A stretch of 64,000 nt of DNA, taken from the NCBI RefSeq assembly GCF_029338315.1, contig NZ_CP119795.1:1-64000 (forward strand), given 5' to 3'. The notes under the pieces are model-generated. The model did not search any database. It was not told where the DNA came from and saw nothing but the letters and a program-made list of their open reading frames with translations. The first letter of the stretch is position 1. Every line of letters begins with the position of its first letter. A program made the position numbers and the translations under genes. This DNA is from Haloarcula regularis. GTDB taxonomy: Archaea > Halobacteriota > Halobacteria > Halobacteriales > Haloarculaceae. Shown one piece after another: positions 17,761-25,984 of this stretch.

Positions 17761-17819
17761 ACGGCGCAGCGTTCGGTAACGTATTTGGCAGTTCCAACGT
17801 ACTGTCCATATAATTGAGG

Positions 17820-19184
17820 ATGGCTGTACTGGACGATCTCTCGGGGTTCGAGTTCGAGGACGTGATGGAGGACGTGTTCCGCAACCTCGGCTACGAGAAC
17901 GTCCGCCAGGCCGACCGCACGGCTGACGAGGGTCGTGACGTCATCATGGAGGAGGTCGTCGACGGCACGCGGCGCGCGATCATCGTCGAGTGCAAGCATA
18001 CGGGGACGGTCGGACGGCCGGTCGTCCAGAAGCTCCACTCCGCCATCGCGACGTTCGACTTCGACGGCCCGAAACGCGGAATAGTCGTCACGACGGGCCG
18101 GTTTACGAACCCGGCTCAGGAGTATGCCGACCGCCTCCAGCAGAACGACGACCCGCATCCGATCGAGCTGCTCGACGGCGAGGACCTCCGGGAGATCGCC
18201 GACGAGATCGGCCTCGACCTCTACAACGGTCGCATCGAGATTCTCTGCGACGAGACGCTCCGCCCGTACGATCCGGCCGCCGACGTCGACGCGCCCGTCA
18301 TGGAGGCGTTCCGCGACATCGAGAACATCGAGGCTGCCGACCTGCCAGACCCACACTCATCGGTGACGTTCCGCCCGGTGGTCGCTGTCACCGCGGACAC
18401 GAACGCCGTCTTCGAGACGTCGGTGGGCGTCATCCACCGGATCAACGACCGGACCCGATTCGTCGCCCACGCCGAACGCGGGCAGCCGCAGGTCGTCGAT
18501 GAGGACGTCGGGACGCTGGTCACCGAGAATCTCCACGCGACGGTCGACCTCGATGCCGAGCAGTTCGGAGAGGTGTTCGACGACGTCGAGGAGCGGCGGT
18601 TCGGGCAGACGCAAACGGAGTACAAGGAGTGGGCCGTCGAGCGCCTCCAGCAGCATCACACGACGACGGTCACCTACACCGGCGACAACAACGTCACGTA
18701 CAACAAGACCTGTGAGCCGAACCGCTCGGACATCTCTGTCCAGTCGATCGAACCAGTGTACCTCCCCGAGGTTCGACAGACGACCGAGCTCCAGGAGTAC
18801 ACCTACCCCTACGAGTACTACGCAGCAGGCCCGTCACGAGTAACCGCCGAGGATGGCATCCATCGGTGCGTCCACTGTGACACGAGCGGCGGCGACGAGA
18901 CGTACACCTACTGTCCGAACTGCGGGGCCATCGCCTGCACCAGCCACATCAAAACGGAGCGGCTGGAAGGCGAGCCGGTCTGTACGGGGTGTGCGGTGAC
19001 GGAACGGTTCGCGCTGAAGACGAAGTACTTCTACGACGAGGAGAATCTCGAAGCGTTCCGCGAGGAGTACGCCGCGATGCCGCTTCACGAGAAGGCGATG
19101 GAGAACAAGTGGCTGGCCGGGGGAAGCGTTGTCGCGACGCTGCTGGTCGTCGTCGGACTACTCGCCGCCGTTGGTGCGATGTAG
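17820..19184 (+). CDS. Mrr-like restriction endonuclease with zinc fingers and a C-terminal membrane anchor
   Basis: 454 residues from ATG 17820. The N-terminal domain is Mrr_cat-like: FEFEDVMEDVFRNLGYENVR, then DEGRDVIME and IIVECKH give the Asp...Glu-x-Lys active site within residues 8-60. A long middle domain follows. At about 340-390 there are four Cys-x2-Cys pairs (CVHC, CPNC, and C...CTGC), forming zinc ribbons. The protein ends in one hydrophobic helix (VVATLLVVVGLLAAVGAM). A membrane-tethered Mrr-type nuclease suggests action on incoming or modified DNA at the envelope, by analogy with type IV restriction. The nuclease family is clear; the substrate is unknown. Confidence 0.8.
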   Translation: MAVLDDLSGFEFEDVMEDVFRNLGYENVRQADRTADEGRDVIMEEVVDGTRRAIIVECKHTGTVGRPVVQKLHSAIATFDFDGPKRGIVVTTGRFTNPAQEYADRLQQNDDPHPIELLDGEDLREIADEIGLDLYNGRIEILCDETLRPYDPAADVDAPVMEAFRDIENIEAADLPDPHSSVTFRPVVAVTADTNAVFETSVGVIHRINDRTRFVAHAERGQPQVVDEDVGTLVTENLHATVDLDAEQFGEVFDDVEERRFGQTQTEYKEWAVERLQQHHTTTVTYTGDNNVTYNKTCEPNRSDISVQSIEPVYLPEVRQTTELQEYTYPYEYYAAGPSRVTAEDGIHRCVHCDTSGGDETYTYCPNCGAIACTSHIKTERLEGEPVCTGCAVTERFALKTKYFYDEENLEAFREEYAAMPLHEKAMENKWLAGGSVVATLLVVVGLLAAVGAM

Positions 19185-19247
19185 TATTGTTTTGATTATT
19201 TGAATAAAAACCACTATCGATTTCGTGGTCTGGTTCTAAACGGCCAT

Positions 19248-19550
19248 ATGGAATACGAAGTTGGGAGTGACGAATCGGTGAGTACAGCTGTTGTCCGTGC
19301 CGTAAGTGCTGTCGATGGACGGAAACCCAGTTCGCTTCCACCGCTAACGCGTGTTCTCGATCCGGACGCGCTTGATGCACTCTTTGACTCACACGCTAAC
19401 GGTGAACCGCGAGCTGGTGGCCGACTCTCGTTCATATATAGCCGCTGCCGTATCACCCTCGACAACGGCGAGTTTCTCACCATTCAGCCCCTCAAAAACC
19501 ACCCACGGGCTACCAGCGATCGAGAGTCCAGCTGTATTGACCGGCGATGA
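19248..19550 (+). CDS. HalOD1 output-domain protein
   Basis: About 100 residues from ATG 19248. It is a stand-alone HalOD1 domain: SVSTAVVRAVSAVDGRKPSS, then PLTRVLDPDALDALF, and a final beta part SFIYSRCRITLDNGEFLTIQ. HalOD1 domains are small haloarchaeal output modules of two-component signalling. It converges with a TrmB-type regulator 36 bases away. Its partner kinase is not obvious, but several kinases lie in this window. Confidence 0.8.
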   Translation: MEYEVGSDESVSTAVVRAVSAVDGRKPSSLPPLTRVLDPDALDALFDSHANGEPRAGGRLSFIYSRCRITLDNGEFLTIQPLKNHPRATSDRESSCIDRR

Positions 19551-19585
19551 AGTGGACTACTGCTGTGGTTCGTTACGTGTAACTA

Positions 19586-20386
19586 CTATTGAGGGTCACG
19601 AGCGGGAATCAGTCCTTGGGCCATGAGCCGCCGGGCGATCACGACGAGGCCATTACCGAACCCCTCCCCGAAGATAGCTTGCTCTTCCTTCGTGTCGGGC
19701 ATGATTGAACTCACTAAGATCGTTGAGCGGTCGATCAAGAGGAGTCGCCCGATTGCCGTGTCATCTTCTTCCGTGTATTCGCCGTGTAACCATTCCAGTC
19801 CGGAGACGAACGTTGTTGCGTCCGGCACAGCCGCTTGCACTTGGTCTTGGAGTGGTTCGGTCAATGTTCCAATAATCAAATCGATTCCGTCATCGACTTC
19901 GTTGAGGGTCTCGACGAGATCCTCAGTCAAGAGTGATTCGTCGCCGATCACGAGTACGATTTCGTTTGTGGCTTTCTCGATGAGCTGATCCGTCCTGTTT
20001 TCGATAGCGTCCTGTCCGGCCATCGCCCAAATCTGCTGGACGGGGGATTCATCACCCTCGTCGACGACGTCGACTGTATCGAGGGCGTCGTGCAGCCGTT
20101 CGACGCGCTCCTCGTACTGATCGCGGAGCGTTTCGGTCGCCTCCTCGAGTGGGACCGCGCGAAATTGCTGTGGGCTCGAATGTTGGATTTCAACTAGCCC
20201 TTGGGCCTCAAGGACTCGGATCGCATCGTATACCCGCGTCCGAGGGACCTCAGTGAGTTCACTCAGTTTCTTTGCAGTCCCCGTATTGAGACGTGATAAT
20301 CCAACGAAGCATCTGGCCTCGTATTCTTTCAAGCCGAGTTGCTGGAGTACCTCGATCGCTTCTTCCACGTTTTCTGGTGTATCCAT
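19586..20386 (-). CDS. TrmB-family transcriptional regulator
   Basis: 266 residues from ATG 20386. The N-terminal TrmB wHTH is clear (LGLKEYEARCFVGLSRLNTG ... VPRTRVYDAIRVLEAQGLVE). A coiled coil and a C-terminal effector-binding domain with the phospholipase-D-like fold seen in this haloarchaeal TrmB subgroup follow. It shares about the same layout as the frameshifted regulator at 20778-21574, so the two are probably duplicates. Each sits beside a HalOD1 gene. The ligand is unknown. Confidence 0.85.
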   Translation of the reverse strand: MDTPENVEEAIEVLQQLGLKEYEARCFVGLSRLNTGTAKKLSELTEVPRTRVYDAIRVLEAQGLVEIQHSSPQQFRAVPLEEATETLRDQYEERVERLHDALDTVDVVDEGDESPVQQIWAMAGQDAIENRTDQLIEKATNEIVLVIGDESLLTEDLVETLNEVDDGIDLIIGTLTEPLQDQVQAAVPDATTFVSGLEWLHGEYTEEDDTAIGRLLLIDRSTILVSSIMPDTKEEQAIFGEGFGNGLVVIARRLMAQGLIPARDPQ

Positions 20387-20777
20387 GTGTCCCAACCTCC
20401 CGGGGACTCCCGGGACTTTCCTGCAGATTGCCTCCCGGGACGGATAGGTATTGTCACTCCCGATATGACGGGGAGTATCGACCCGAACAGTAATCTTTGG
20501 GCTCAGCTACGTAACCTGCAATTGAGTGGTGACTGGCAAATCTATTTGTAATTCTTTGAGTGACTACAAGATTGTAAGCTCTTTACGGTACTCTAACCCG
20601 GCGGAATAGCGAGTTAAGAAAATAACTCGTTTAATCACAAAAGATATAATGGGATGGGGCACATTCACACTTGCACGCAGGCCAGTTCTGTGTCCCAACC
20701 ACCGTACTGCTGCGTGCAAGCCCGGCCGCGCCCTCGCGGAGTGGCTGGGCTCATACTTCCGGAAGTCAGCCAGACCG
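20387..20777. other. Divergent promoter region between two TrmB genes
   Basis: About 390 bases without a convincing gene, serving both regulators. It is AT-rich around 20540-20650. No repeat from the rest of the window is present. Confidence 0.4.
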
Positions 20778-21574
20778 ATGAACGATGATCCAACTGAAGA
20801 CCCTCAGTCCGCCGCCATCGAGCAGCTCGAACGATTCGGGTTGAGTGCGTACGGTGCGCGGACGTTCGTGGCACTTGCGAGTCTGGGGACGGGGACGGCC
20901 AGGGACGTGAGTCAGGTGTCAGAGGTGCCACGTACTCGGGTCTATGATGCGATCGACGAACTACACGAACGGGGCCTCGTCGACGTTCAGCAATCGTCGC
21001 CCAAGCAGTTCTGGGCGATCTCGGCCGAAACCGCGAGCCGATCGTTCGAACACGAACTCCAGCACCGCACGGAGGTCCTGCGGACGGCGCTGAGTGAACT
21101 CGAACCCGTCGAACGACGAGCCGAACAACGAGGCGTCTGGACGGTCGATGGCCAGTCAGCAGTCACCGAGCGAGTCAGGGAGTTCTTCGCGAGCGCAGAG
21201 GAAGAAATCGTCTACATGACTGTCGAGGACCTCCTCACCGACGACCTGATCGATGAGTTGAGTAAGGCCGCAGAGCGCGGTGTCTCCATCAAGCTGGCGG
21301 CGTTTCAGCAGATGTTCAAGAGCGTATCCAGGACGACATCCCCGGTGCGACGATGTTCGAATCGCTATGGGTCTGGTCGGATACGTCGGCAGGACGACTC
21401 ATGATGATTGACGGACGAAAAACGCTCGTGAGTGCACTCGTCAACGGCACAGACGCATCTCCATCTGACCCACGATCGGAAACCGCCATCTGGGGCGAGG
21501 GTGACACGAATAGTCTCGTTGTCGTGCTGAAGGCGATTTTCACATGGCGACTAGACTCAGAGAACCCGTACTAA
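20778..21574 (+). CDS. TrmB-family regulator, frameshifted near 21296
   Basis: About 265 residues once restored, from ATG 20778. The N-terminus matches the TrmB wHTH (FGLSAYGARTFVALASLGTG ... VPRTRVYDAIDELHERGLVD). After GVSIKL the frame breaks. Adding one G to the GG at 21296-21297 continues as GGVSADVQERIQDDIPGATM and LWVWSDTSAGRLMMIDGRKT to the stop at 21574, which aligns with the other TrmB protein here. A HalOD1 gene follows 87 bases later on the same strand. Confidence 0.75.
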
Positions 21575-21661
21575 TGGAAAACCAACGAATACTCACCGAA
21601 TGAAATGTTCACATGAATCACGTGTCCTCTCAGACCGAACCATCTGTTGGTGGTATCAAAT

Positions 21662-21964
21662 ATGACTAAGTCGAATCCATCTCCTGATACAGATAATACG
21701 ATTCAGACCGAATTTGACTGGGACTCAGTAGCACCAAGTACTGCCGTTATCGAGACGGTATCCATCGCATCGAACATGGATCCGTCTACAATCGAGCCCC
21801 TGTACGGATCCGTCGACCCGGACGCCTTAGACACACTCATTCGATCAAATGGGACACGCTCTGCTGATAACGCCACCACCGTCTCATTCACGTTCGTAGA
21901 GTATGAGGTGAGAGTTCGGAGTAACGGCACTGTCGCCGTTCGCCCTATCGAAGAAGATGGGTGA
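21662..21964 (+). CDS. HalOD1 output-domain protein
   Basis: About 100 residues from ATG 21662. The HalOD1 pattern is present: PSTAVIETVSIASNMDPSTI, LYGSVDPDALDTLI, and the beta ending VSFTFVEYEVRVRSNGTVAV. It lies just after the frameshifted TrmB gene on the same strand. It is probably an output partner of a signalling chain. The sequence is divergent from the copy at 19248. Confidence 0.75.
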   Translation: MTKSNPSPDTDNTIQTEFDWDSVAPSTAVIETVSIASNMDPSTIEPLYGSVDPDALDTLIRSNGTRSADNATTVSFTFVEYEVRVRSNGTVAVRPIEEDG

Positions 21965-22046
21965 TACTGCGTCGTCGGTGCAGGGACTAGATGAATCACC
22001 GTCTCAGCCGATACTCAACGGCCGACTGACAGGGTACGCTGGAGAA

Positions 22047-22387
22047 TTATGAATCAGGAGATGTCTGGACCACTTCCGTGGGAAGGGCATCTAATACGGT
22101 CTCGATCTGTTCGTCGGACTGGTATCGAACGATATTGCTTTCTTGATCGTACTGGATGATCCCGTGCTCGTCTAACTTGGGCAAATGATTGTGGATCACT
22201 GGATCGAGAGTTGATCTCGGTCAGTACGCTCTTCGGTCATAGGAGCCGATCCACCGTCGTGTAGCTGCTCAACGAGATCCTCTACTGTTGCCTTTCCAGT
22301 GGTCTCGTCTCGTAATTGGTGAATGATTCTTCGGCGCTGTCTATCCGAGATGAGCTCAAGATATGTATCGAGATGAGTGGCACCCAT
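22047..22387 (-). CDS. DUF7344-like winged-helix protein, frameshifted near 22200
   Basis: A small haloarchaeal wHTH of the DUF7344 kind, ATG 22387 with an AT-rich TATATGG stretch just upstream. It reads DTYLELISDRQRRRIIHQLR ... TDRDQLSIQ then stops. In the next frame coding continues as IHNHLPKLDEHGIIQYDQES to TEVVQTSPDS and stops at 22047. The pattern QLxIHxHLPKLxExGII is the expected continuation, so one base is missing around 22197-22202. Role: probable transcription regulator. Confidence 0.65.
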
Positions 22388-22493
22388 AATACCATATAAT
22401 ACTGGGCTGGCCTCATGAAGCGGTGACATTATCACACTCACCGTATTTTTAATTAACCGAGTAACATAGCTACGATTCTAGCGCTACGCTCTT

Positions 22494-23066
22494 CTATACC
22501 GTCTCTGCTAGCAGATCCTTACGGGCGTTCTCCAGCGGGCCGTGGAACTGCCAGCTAGCCCGCTCGAAGGCCTCGTCGGTCGGCCCATCCCACCGGGGGA
22601 ACGCGGAGTGACCGCTCACTTTGACTGTCCACTCGGTCGGCTCGTCGAACGGGTTCTCCGTCGGGAGTTCCACGACGTAGAGGTATTCCTCGTCGCCGTG
22701 GATGCCATCGGCCGGATTCTCGACGCCGTGGCCCAGCAGGAACAGCGGCTGGTCGAGATGCTCCATATTGGACGGCTCGAGGAGATCCGCTGGCTGAGCC
22801 GCGTCGATCGTTCGCTCTGGGTCGCCATCCAGATAGAGGTCGACCGTCGAGAGCTTATCGAGGAACACGAAGGTCGCCGCCGTGTAGCCCGGTCCGCGCT
22901 CGGCACGGGTCGCATCGAGCAGCTCTTTCAGCTGTGTGAGATCTCGGAGGACGCTTGCTGGATACCCATCTGAATGCCGGTACACCTGTGCGACGCGGAC
23001 GTCATCAGTTGGGTCGCCGTCCTGGTCGACTCGTTGAACGAATCGGAGTTGACTCCGTGTCGACAT
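22494..23066 (-). CDS. Conserved backbone protein of unknown function
   Basis: 190 residues from ATG 23066. It has a mixed alpha/beta profile with LRDLTQLKELLDATRAERGP, AATFVFLDKLSTVDLYLDGD and a C-terminal TEWTVKVSGHSAFPRWDGPT. There are no Cys clusters or catalytic motifs. It is preceded by leader L7. It belongs to the same series as the genes at 17702 and 25812. The family is not recognised. Confidence 0.65.
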   Translation of the reverse strand: MSTRSQLRFVQRVDQDGDPTDDVRVAQVYRHSDGYPASVLRDLTQLKELLDATRAERGPGYTAATFVFLDKLSTVDLYLDGDPERTIDAAQPADLLEPSNMEHLDQPLFLLGHGVENPADGIHGDEEYLYVVELPTENPFDEPTEWTVKVSGHSAFPRWDGPTDEAFERASWQFHGPLENARKDLLAETV

Positions 23067-23085
23067 CGATACTCTCCGGCGCGTG

Positions 23086-23116
23086 TGCGCCGGCGCCCCT
23101 CGCCGGCGCAAAAACA
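23086..23116 (-). repeat. Leader hairpin L7
   Basis: GTTGTTTTTG, then a perfect stem CGCCGGCG/CGCCGGCG around AGGGG in gene sense; upstream of ATG 23066. Confidence 0.65.
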
Positions 23117-23127
23117 ACTTCTTCCGT

Positions 23128-24348
23128 TCACTCAGACGGTGGAAGTGGTTGAATCGGGAGCTGTTCGAGTTGTCTGTGACAGCCCGCACAGACCGTCAGT
23201 AAATTCTGCTGTACGTCGGCGTCTTCGAGTTCTTGACCGGACGCTTCGGCGAACTCTGACCGCGGGATTCGATGATGGACGTGGAGATCCATTCCGTGTT
23301 CGTCCTGATGCCGTTCGCGAGCCATCCCACACCAAACGCACTGTTCGTCGTCCCGGCGGATGATTTCTTCGCGCTTGATGTGCCAATTCTCGCCGAACCG
23401 TTGCGTGGGACGGAGGGTCTTTCGCAGGAGGTACTCCTCCAGTACTTGTTGATCAGTCGCTCGGAGTGCCGCTTCCCACGATGAGAAGATTCGCAGGATT
23501 GGAACAGGCGAACAGGATCCATGTTTCCGAACGTCTGTTGTCGTTGGTGGACGCCCCAACCGCTTGTAGAGGGTCCGTAGCTCCTTACAGGCCTCCTCCT
23601 CGGTGAAGGGATCCGGTTGGTTTAGGGAGGCTCCAACCGATTGAAGCGCAGCATTCCACGACCCAAACCTCCGCCTGTAGGGTTCGGGGCTGTATTCCCC
23701 ATACCCGATCATATCCCGCTTGCGAGGGGTTCGATCCAGCTCATCCATGAGCCGTTTGAGTTCCGTCTGAAGCTCAGTTCGAGACAGCGCATCCGGCTGG
23801 TTTGAGTCATATCCCGCGGCTTCCAGCGCATCGTTCCAGCTACCGAACTCCGATAGGTACACCCAGCTACTGAACGTCCCTTCTTCATCCATTTCAGCAG
23901 CGGTCGGCGACGAACCAAGTCGGCTCCCGAGACGCCGTAACTCGGATAGGAGATCGTGACGGTCCAGTTTCCACTGTATTGTAGGCTGATGATCCGCTTT
24001 CCGTAAAGCTTCGTTCCAGCTACCGAATCGATTCTGATACGTCGTTACGCTGTACTTCCCCTGCTGCTCCATATCCCGCTGGCGCGGTGTCCTATCCAGA
24101 TTTTCGGCTAGTCGATTAAGTTCCTCCAGTAGCTCTCGGTCTTCAATATTCGCTGTGCTACTGTGCTCCGGTTCCAGCCCTGCTTCCTCTACAGCGTTGT
24201 TCCAGCTCTCGAACCGGTCTTGATACGTCGTCCGCGAGTAGGAGCTCAATTCGTCTATTTCACGGAGTGAGGGCGGCCGACCGAGTTGATCCGCTATGGA
24301 TTGTAGTTCCTTAATGAGTTTCTCAGCAGGAATACGATTCGGACTCAT
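23128..24348 (-). CDS. HNH endonuclease with five homing-endonuclease-associated repeats
   Basis: About 406 residues from ATG 24348 (a TTG start at 24417 is possible). Five repeats of about 55 residues follow each other, each with the pattern LxxELxRLxxxLxRxPxxxxM ... YxxRFGSWNxALxxAG, typical of the HNH_repeat family. The C-terminus holds an HNH nuclease: CVWCGMARERHQDEHGMDLH, VHHRIPRSEF, and NLLTVCAGCH. The repeats probably contact DNA in register while HNH cuts. It may be a free-standing homing or defence nuclease. Leader L8 is upstream. Confidence 0.85.
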   Translation of the reverse strand: MSPNRIPAEKLIKELQSIADQLGRPPSLREIDELSSYSRTTYQDRFESWNNAVEEAGLEPEHSSTANIEDRELLEELNRLAENLDRTPRQRDMEQQGKYSVTTYQNRFGSWNEALRKADHQPTIQWKLDRHDLLSELRRLGSRLGSSPTAAEMDEEGTFSSWVYLSEFGSWNDALEAAGYDSNQPDALSRTELQTELKRLMDELDRTPRKRDMIGYGEYSPEPYRRRFGSWNAALQSVGASLNQPDPFTEEEACKELRTLYKRLGRPPTTTDVRKHGSCSPVPILRIFSSWEAALRATDQQVLEEYLLRKTLRPTQRFGENWHIKREEIIRRDDEQCVWCGMARERHQDEHGMDLHVHHRIPRSEFAEASGQELEDADVQQNLLTVCAGCHRQLEQLPIQPLPPSE

Positions 24349-24424
24349 GTTCTCACCGGTGGCTTCGCCAATCGCGGACGGATTTACCCATCTTGGTATA
24401 TGAAATTCAGCACCCAAACTGGAT

Positions 24425-24455
24425 CGCCGGTACCTCTCACCGGCGCAGAAACAAC
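24425..24455 (-). repeat. Leader hairpin L8
   Basis: GTTGTTTCTG, then CGCCGGT-GAGAGGT-ACCGGCG in gene sense; upstream of the HNH gene. Confidence 0.6.
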
Positions 24456-24483
24456 ATCACGAGTTGGCGATACTCGAACTTCG

Positions 24484-24878
24484 CTACGCCAGGTGCGACA
24501 CCTCTGATGGTTCTTCGACGTCGTCAAACTCACCGCGCTCGACAGGCTCCCAATCCTCTCCTGGCTCTGGACTCCACCAGTCGACCTTGTAGGCGCCCGG
24601 TGCGCCGAGGATTTCACGCGCGCCGACCCATCAGGCAGGCCGCGGCGCAGTTTCTCGTCGACGTGAAGGTTCCAGGACGTGGTTGTATCGAAGCAGGCGA
24701 GCACGGCCTCCTCGTAGCCGCGTGTTTCTCGGGATTCCTGGAGTTCGACCTGGGTGTTGCAGTTCTTGCAGAACACCCCCTCGAAGGGGATGTGAGTGAA
24801 GACCTCCTGCCCGCAGACGGGGCACCAGAGGAACTCAAACAGTGCCTCACTGTGTCGGTCAAGTACTTCGAGGGTCAT
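24484..24878 (-). CDS. Zinc-ribbon protein, frameshifted at 24627-24629
   Basis: About 132 residues once restored, from ATG 24878. The zinc ribbon is CPVCGQEVF ... CKNCNTQVEL near residues 18-45. The frame breaks after RRGLPDG; one more G in the GGG at 24627-24629 gives VGAREILGAPGAYKVDWWSP and EPGEDWEPVERGEFDDVEEP, with the stop at 24484. Without this correction the frame runs into the HNH leader. Leader L9 precedes the gene. The family is probably haloarchaea-specific; the function is unknown. Confidence 0.65.
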
Positions 24879-24900
24879 TGGTTGACTAACCCGGTCGTCC

Positions 24901-24932
24901 CGGGCCACCACCTCGTGCCCGGCCGAAAAACA
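24901..24932 (-). repeat. Leader hairpin L9
   Basis: GCTGTTTTTC, then GGCCGGGC-ACGAGGTGGTGGCC in gene sense; a less regular stem, upstream of ATG 24878. Confidence 0.5.
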
Positions 24933-24951
24933 GCGCCCAGCGCTCACTCAC

Positions 24952-25317
24952 TCACCGTTCGGGGCCGTAGACGATGCGTGAGGGGGCTTCGTATCCACAG
25001 TCGGGGCAGTCGTACCACCGCTGGACTTTCGCCCCGTCTGCTGCCTTCTCGCCGACGCGAACGTCGTTGTTCGGACACTCCGGGCAGCTGAGGTCCGGAG
25101 CCGGCCGCTCCCGGAGTTCGTCACGGAACGACGTCGCGTCCTTCGTCTCGTACCCCCGCGACCACACCGGATAGCCGTCGACGAGGATTGCCCCACGCCA
25201 TTTGTACCGGTAGGAGTCCGGGGCTCGATGCAGGACGGCTCGCGCACCGGTCTCGGTGTTCCGATACGCAAGCGTCGGCGAGCGGCTCTCGCGTCGCCAG
25301 TTGGTGATGCGAGGCAT
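24952..25317 (-). CDS. Zinc-ribbon protein of the plasmid backbone
   Basis: 121 residues from ATG 25317. The N-terminal half is a beta-rich domain (TPTLAYRNTETG-like region, SYRYKWRGAILVDGYPVWSR). The C-terminal half is a zinc ribbon (CPECPNNDVRV ... CPDCGYEAPS), similar to transcription-factor-S-like ribbons. It lies 3 bases after the stop of the gene at 25321, so it is translated in the same operon and has no leader hairpin of its own. The function is unknown. Confidence 0.7.
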   Translation of the reverse strand: MPRITNWRRESRSPTLAYRNTETGARAVLHRAPDSYRYKWRGAILVDGYPVWSRGYETKDATSFRDELRERPAPDLSCPECPNNDVRVGEKAADGAKVQRWYDCPDCGYEAPSRIVYGPER

Positions 25318-25320
25318 TGG

Positions 25321-25812
25321 TTAGAAGTGGACGTCAGCGGGCACGATCCAGAGCACTTCACTCTCCTCGAGGAGTCGATCCAGCTGTCCACGGTGACGAA
25401 TGCCGGTTCCGTGTTCGGTGTACAGGAAGATTGTCGGGCCATCGTACGCACCGACCTGGTGGAAGGCGTGCCGGGCGAGGTCCTCGTCACGCATGATCTC
25501 CTCGTCGGAGAGCTCCTCGATGGCCTCTTTCACCCGGTCGAGATTACGCTCGAATTCCTCCTTCGTCGCCTCCCAGCCACGCTCGAGCAGGTCCTGGCCG
25601 TCATCGGAATCGACGGGGGCTGCCGTCGGCAACTCCCCCCATCGTGCCTTCCCCGCAACGGACGTGTCCTCCTCGTCGAAGGGCACAAAATAGTCGAATA
25701 CTGCGCAGGAATGCGGCTCTGAGCCGACTAACTTATTGAACACCGTTTTCCCCGCAGACAGTGCTTCGCTTTCTGTCGATGCCTCTACGAGCGCGTAGAT
25801 GACCATATGCAT
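25321..25812 (-). CDS. Conserved backbone protein of unknown function
   Basis: 163 residues from ATG 25812 (MHMVIYALVEASTESEALSA). It has an alpha/beta profile with acidic helices, including DLLERGWEATKEEFERNLDR, and ends in a beta segment EVLWIVPADVHF. No motif I can assign. Leader L10 is upstream and the zinc-ribbon gene follows directly. It is probably the first gene of a two-gene unit. Confidence 0.65.
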   Translation of the reverse strand: MHMVIYALVEASTESEALSAGKTVFNKLVGSEPHSCAVFDYFVPFDEEDTSVAGKARWGELPTAAPVDSDDGQDLLERGWEATKEEFERNLDRVKEAIEELSDEEIMRDEDLARHAFHQVGAYDGPTIFLYTEHGTGIRHRGQLDRLLEESEVLWIVPADVHF

Positions 25813-25845
25813 CTGAACCACTCCAACGCTCGTCGTATGATTCGA

Positions 25846-25878
25846 CGCGCGCCGCCCTCTTTCGGCGCGGATAAACTA
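25846..25878 (-). repeat. Leader hairpin L10
   Basis: GTAGTTTATC, then CGCGCCG-AAAGAGGG-CGGCGCG in gene sense; upstream of ATG 25812. Confidence 0.6.
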
Positions 25879-25984
25879 CGGTGACAATGGCGATATGGAA
25901 TAACCGTGCCCTGGAGAGAATTCTGTCTGGGTCTCAGATTTCACCACCCATAATACAAGTATACCTATCCCCACGTTTTGGGTA

